Of a DNA stretch of 64,000 bases, positions 59,449 to 64,000 are shown one piece after another. Each line of letters opens with the position of its first letter. Positions within the stretch are counted from its first letter, which is position 1. This DNA is from Numida meleagris (Eukaryota > Chordata > Aves > Galliformes > Numididae): positions 13,873,101-13,937,100 of the forward strand of contig NC_034438.1 of NCBI RefSeq assembly GCF_002078875.1, in the 5' to 3' direction. The position numbers and the translations under genes were made by a program. The notes beneath the pieces are model-generated. The model did no database searches. It was not told the DNA's origin and saw only the letters and a program-made list of their open reading frames with translations.

Positions 59449-60767
59449 CTGCAGAAAAGAAGAACATAATCGGCAACAAGCACAATCATGACAAGAAAGA
59501 AAGATTTTACATGTGTTTACATGTGTAGCACCATCTGGCTAAGTGGAAGTGCAAAGAGAAACATAGCATTTCTTTCTACTGTGGTTCATCAAAATCAACA
59601 ACATGAACAGTAAGGTAAGAGCTGCATACTGTGCTATCAATAGCAGGGCTGAGGGTGCTGGGACAAGCTCTTCTCTGTTGTTTGAATCATACGTCCTACT
59701 GAGCAGTACTAATGGAAACAGAGGAAGGGAGAGGTATGAGGTACGGCTGTCATTTAGTCACATGGCATACTAGAACCTGCACAGTAGGCTGCACTGATTA
59801 TAAGTACTTAATAAAAAGGAAAACAACTATACAGTACACTTGAAATATTTAATGTTATCTATTGGTATTTATTTTCAAGAACACATCCTGTATTACATTT
59901 CATTTACTACCTGTAAAGTTCTAGTTGGACTATATCTAATAGAGCCGTAATTTCCAATACAATCAAAAATATTACATATTATTAGTTAGTTATTATTAGT
60001 TACATATATTTCATTTGCCTTGACGCAGTATTCTTCATGGGCAGGGAAATGGCACAATCAATCAGAATCTAATAAGTGAATCATTTCTGATTTTAATTAA
60101 CAGTTTGTTTAATGTTAATTCAGGTGAAAGCCTGATACTGGGTTTTAATTAAGACAAATGTCTAGCTAGTGGGAGTACAAACTACAGAAGATATTAAATT
60201 TAGCAGTTTTAAGAAATGATAACTACAAATTGAAAATGTTCTTGAGACAATACTATGGATGTACTTACTAGCAAGAGTTATAACCACTTCCACAAACTCA
60301 AAGGACACCAAAAAAAGTTTTGAATTTCAGAAACAAGTAAGTTGATTCTTTTTTGTACACAAGAGTACAAAAAAAAAGAGTACACAAGTACTTGTACAAG
60401 AGAAATGATAGCATTTTACTGAAATGTTGGTTAAGATGACAGGACTAAAAAGTTCACAAATACAAAACAGAACAACAACAACAAAAAACATCTCAACCTT
60501 TTAATTACCAGGGTATAGACCCAAATTCTTTAAGTTGGTACAATGGGTATATTTTCTACAAATTTATTTTTGTTTCATGTAAGCAGACTGTTAAGAGATT
60601 AAAGTGAAACAATCTTGTGATGGGGAAACTATTTATCACCTATCCTACAAAGACTGTCAGATTTTTGTTACTAAATGAAAACCCCTGTTTTGTAATTGCA
60701 GTGCAGTCATTAGCCTACCAAAATGCTCTTGCTGAAGTTCCCAGAGAAGAAGAGTCTGTTTCCCTTT

Positions 60768-61151
60768 GTTTCTTTTCCCATGAAGAAACGCTGAGGGAGC
60801 TGAGCTTATTCAGCTTGGAGAAGGCTCTGGGGTGACCTCCTTGCAGCCCTCCTGTATTTAAAGGGAGCTAACAAACAGGAGGAAGACTGACTTTTTACAT
60901 AGACAGACAGCGATAGGACAAGGCAAAACATTTTTAAGCTAAAAGAAAAGAGATTCAGAGTAAATGTTAGGAGGAAACTTTACTCAGAAGGTGGTGAGGC
61001 ACAGGCTGGCCTGTGCTGTGGATACCCCTCCCTTGGAGTTGTACAAAGCCACACTGGATGGGGCCCTGGGCAGCCTGAGCTGGTGGGTGGCAGCTCAGGT
61101 GGATGTTCTTTATGGTCCCTTCCACCCCAAGCCATTTTGTGATTCTGTGCT
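60768..61151 (+). mobile_element. CR1 LINE 3' part, sense
   Basis: Reads CTGAGGGAGCTGAGCTTATT, CAGCTTGGAGAAGGCTCTGG and AGAAGGTGGTGAGGCACAGG. The end is ATGGTCCCTTCCACCCCAAG then CCATTTTGTGATTCTGTG. Diverged, with small deletions. Confidence 0.88.
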
Positions 61152-63934
61152 TTTACATTAACATCCTTGACTTCCTAGGCCCAGGAAGGAGAGAGGTGTC
61201 GTTCTGTTTGGCAATATAAGCTATTGTACTTTTTCTCCTACCAGTCAATTTAGTTGGCCACATATTTAAAAAAACATTAGCACATGCCTTTTCTACATTA
61301 ACACCCCTGGAAAAATAGAACATCACAATGTAAGCAGATTGAGGGAGATGTCTACCAGGAGAGAGACTGGGCTGCAGCTGCAAATGGAAGCTATTCACAA
61401 CACAAATGACCTTTTTCATATGCCTAACATTCAACTAGTTGCAAAATCTTCCTGAAGGTACTGCTATCCCAGACCCTCTCACAGCCACAGTGAGGTGGAG
61501 ACAGGAGGCTGAAAGCACATGCAGAAGAACTCAAGGAAACTCCACTTTAATGCACAAGAGGATAGCACTGAATTTATGTAACAGCATGGGCTTCAGCACT
61601 CATATTCTGTGATTCTTCACAAGCCTGAGGTCATTAGTATTGAGTCCACATCTCACTGTGCGCGCGCAAATCTTATCCTCCAATTCCAGAAATGATCCAC
61701 TGCAGCCCCGATTAAGTCAGCAGTGGCTTAATAAACATCTCTGTTATGTATGTTTGCCAGTACAAATGCCTTTGTGTCACCAGCTGCATTCTCTACACTT
61801 TCACAAGCTGGTAATTTTTAATTAGCAAGCTAGCAATTTCCACACATCTATTCTGCAACACGAGTGTTTGGACTACCATACAAGGGGAGACTTCTCATGC
61901 AAGTCATGCCTATATCACATTTAGCCCATTGTGTCACCCTAGTTTATCAGCAAAGCTGAACACAACGGCAGGTTCAGTTATTCTCAGACTTTTGTACCTT
62001 TGTGCGCAATTATACAGAGTGAAAATTACCTGGAATACGCTGAAGTACAAGTTCTAAGAAGTGAAGTCTTTGTAGACTTCACACTTATTGCTAAAGACAA
62101 CATGGGCAAAAGGTCACACCAAACGTTACTTGTTGCACAAGTATTTATCAGAGTATCAAGTATAAATCATATGAATACCACAGGTGACTATTTACCCTGA
62201 ATACTCCAGAAAAAATAATGATAAAGCAATAGCAAAACAGTTCACCCAACAAGCTGTGTCAGCAGGAGCAAGAGGAGGAGGCTGAAGGTAGCAACTCACA
62301 GCAGATGGTAATACTGCCTTATGCTGCACAGAATTACTTAAAAAAAGTAACCCATCATCAGATTTAATTATGATGATTAAGAGCTTTAAAATAAATGGTG
62401 AATAATAATGTGAAAGATACTACTGTTGTTATAAATTAGTAATAGTGGTGTGGTTACTTAACTAGATTTCTTAATTTATTAGTTCCTTAGTAATGTATTG
62501 CTTAAGTAATGCTGTAGTCTCATAAATCAGTTACTCTCAATCCAGAAATACGAAGAGTGTGACTGGAACTTCCACATGAATAGTAAAAAGGCATTCCATG
62601 AAGTAATGACCTATACAGGCAATAGTCTGAAATTATGACACAAAACAGAAAGTGGTATGATATTAAGCTGTGGAAAGAAAAATCACATATTAAAAATCAA
62701 GTTTAGCTCGTCAGGCAGAAAAGTTTACGAGGATGACATCAGATCACTAACTAAAAAGACTGCTGGTAGTATAAGACGACATAAAACCTGTAAGAGAATT
62801 TTTATTTTTAAAAAGACTGAACTGCAAGTGATAGTAAAAGGAATTCATCTAGGCTACCTGGCTCAAATCTATGCTGTTTTTGTTAAAATACTGTATGTAG
62901 TTTGGGACAGGATCCTTAATTTAGGCAGTCAGTAATTCAGAGGAGACCAGATAAATGGCAGAAGGCTTAGAAAACATAAATCCAGGCCCATCAGCTTTGT
63001 TTTGTGAGTTACTTAGTTAAGAAACTTGTCGCAAAGCATTATGTTTTTCAAGTTGTAAGAATAACGCTGTTACTGTAAGGGCCTACAGACTTACAAAGGA
63101 TACAGCTTAGAGGTGAAACATCCTTTATTAGCCCAATTAACATATGCAGCAAGGAAGAGTTAAGTGGGCAAGTGACTGTGACAAGGCCTTTGGTCATCTT
63201 GCCTTCTTACTTTCAGCTACGCAAGTGCGGCTACTCAAGGGCTATTCTTCTGCCTGCATTATCTGTAATTTGTAAAAAATTTTTGGAAAGAGCATAGCAA
63301 CCAGACATTTCTCCCAGAAAGGCCTTAAAAAAAACAAACAAACAAGATCTAACCATCCAACATCAGTAATTTAAGCTGAATATTAGAAAAAAAAATATCT
63401 ACCTGTTTGGAAATTGAAAAAATACAGGAAGAAATTAACTCATGAGATTCCAATAATTTACTCTGGGATACACAAGTATTCTCCATCACAGAAAGTGTGA
63501 GCATATTTTAACTTGCCTCACTGAAGGCAGTAAGCAGACAGGTGACCTCACAGTTCTATGATGTAACACCCTATTTTCTAAACCAGCACTGGCAGAGAGT
63601 GTCATCTAGTGGTCATTACTAAGAAAAAGTACCAATGCTAATCTCTACCACCAGAAAAAGCAGCATAAATATTTAAAAAATACTTAACAACTAGTCTAAA
63701 AACACACATTACTTGTGTTTATTGAATTGAAAATAAGAAAAACGCATGAGAATAATTAGGTTTAACTGCTGTAATAAACCATTACAGGACTCATTAATCA
63801 AATGAACCTTCCTTTTTTTTTTAATTTTTTTTTACAGTTTTTCAGTTTTATAGTATTTCCATATACTAAAAGTACAGAAAAGGGGAGAACTAGTGACTAC
63901 CTAAGAAAGAACATCATCATGCAACAGTAAATAC

Positions 63935-64000
63935 TGGGGGCCAACGATGTGGACAGCAGCTATGCAGAAAAGGGCCTGGGGTCCTTGTAGATTCTGAGCT
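63935..64000 (+). mobile_element. CR1 LINE fragment at window edge, sense
   Basis: The last bases encode, with one frame slip, AEKGLG then VLVDSE. This resembles the AEKDLGVLVDE stretch of CR1 ORF2. The element continues past the window. Confidence 0.5.

Larger units (their letters stand above)
59449..64000 (-). other. TMEM267 intron (partial)
   Basis: AT-rich sequence upstream of the last TMEM267 exon. It holds a CR1 copy at about 60768-61151 and the start of another at the window edge. No conserved exon is recognised on either strand, so the intron is at least 4.5 kb. Confidence 0.75.

Noticed and set aside
1..64000. tRNA, rRNA, CRISPR arrays, operons and prokaryotic features
   Set aside because: None seen. 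The window is eukaryotic with spliced genes and bird LINEs.

Overview
The window is vertebrate nuclear DNA from a bird, most likely chicken or a close galliform. The evidence is GT-AG split genes whose proteins match vertebrate families, two CpG islands, and many copies of CR1, the main LINE of bird genomes. The gene order NIM1K - HMGCS1 - CCL28 - TMEM267 is that of human 5p12. That block lies on chromosome Z in birds, so this is probably Z-linked (inference from synteny).

Layout. About 1-5.3 kb has no gene I can recognise. A GC-rich block ending in a strong splice donor (about 5.28-5.50 kb) is a candidate 5' exon or promoter of NIM1K. The three coding exons of NIM1K (+) lie at 6540-15041 and encode a complete 436-residue kinase. 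HMGCS1 (-) follows tail-to-tail with nine coding exons at 23382-18382, encoding 522 residues with E95, C129 and H264 intact. Its CpG-island promoter is at about 23.8-24.9 kb. A second CpG island at 26.2-27.1 kb has CCAAT boxes but no known gene. CCL28 (-) is rebuilt here from three short exons: signal peptide at 43580-43517, chemokine core at 33059-32933 and basic tail at 32172-31998. They give 121 residues. Intron 1 of CCL28 holds a decayed PDZD8-like sequence on the opposite strand (about 40.65-41.33 kb). From 43.6 to 59.1 kb is intergenic DNA rich in CR1, with two nested-insertion complexes. The last coding exon of TMEM267 (-) is at 59448-59113; its upstream exon(s) lie beyond 64 kb.

The genes are not an operon and have separate jobs: an AMPK-related kinase, the cytosolic HMG-CoA synthase of the mevalonate pathway, a mucosal chemokine and a membrane protein of unknown function. 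Each intact gene was joined exon to exon with matching phase and GT-AG ends. The most notable observations are the PDZD8-like pseudogene, the absence from the bird CCL28 of both cysteines of the extra disulfide known in human CCL28, the orphan CpG island, and the nested CR1 at 56.28-58.04 kb with a possible 5-bp target duplication.
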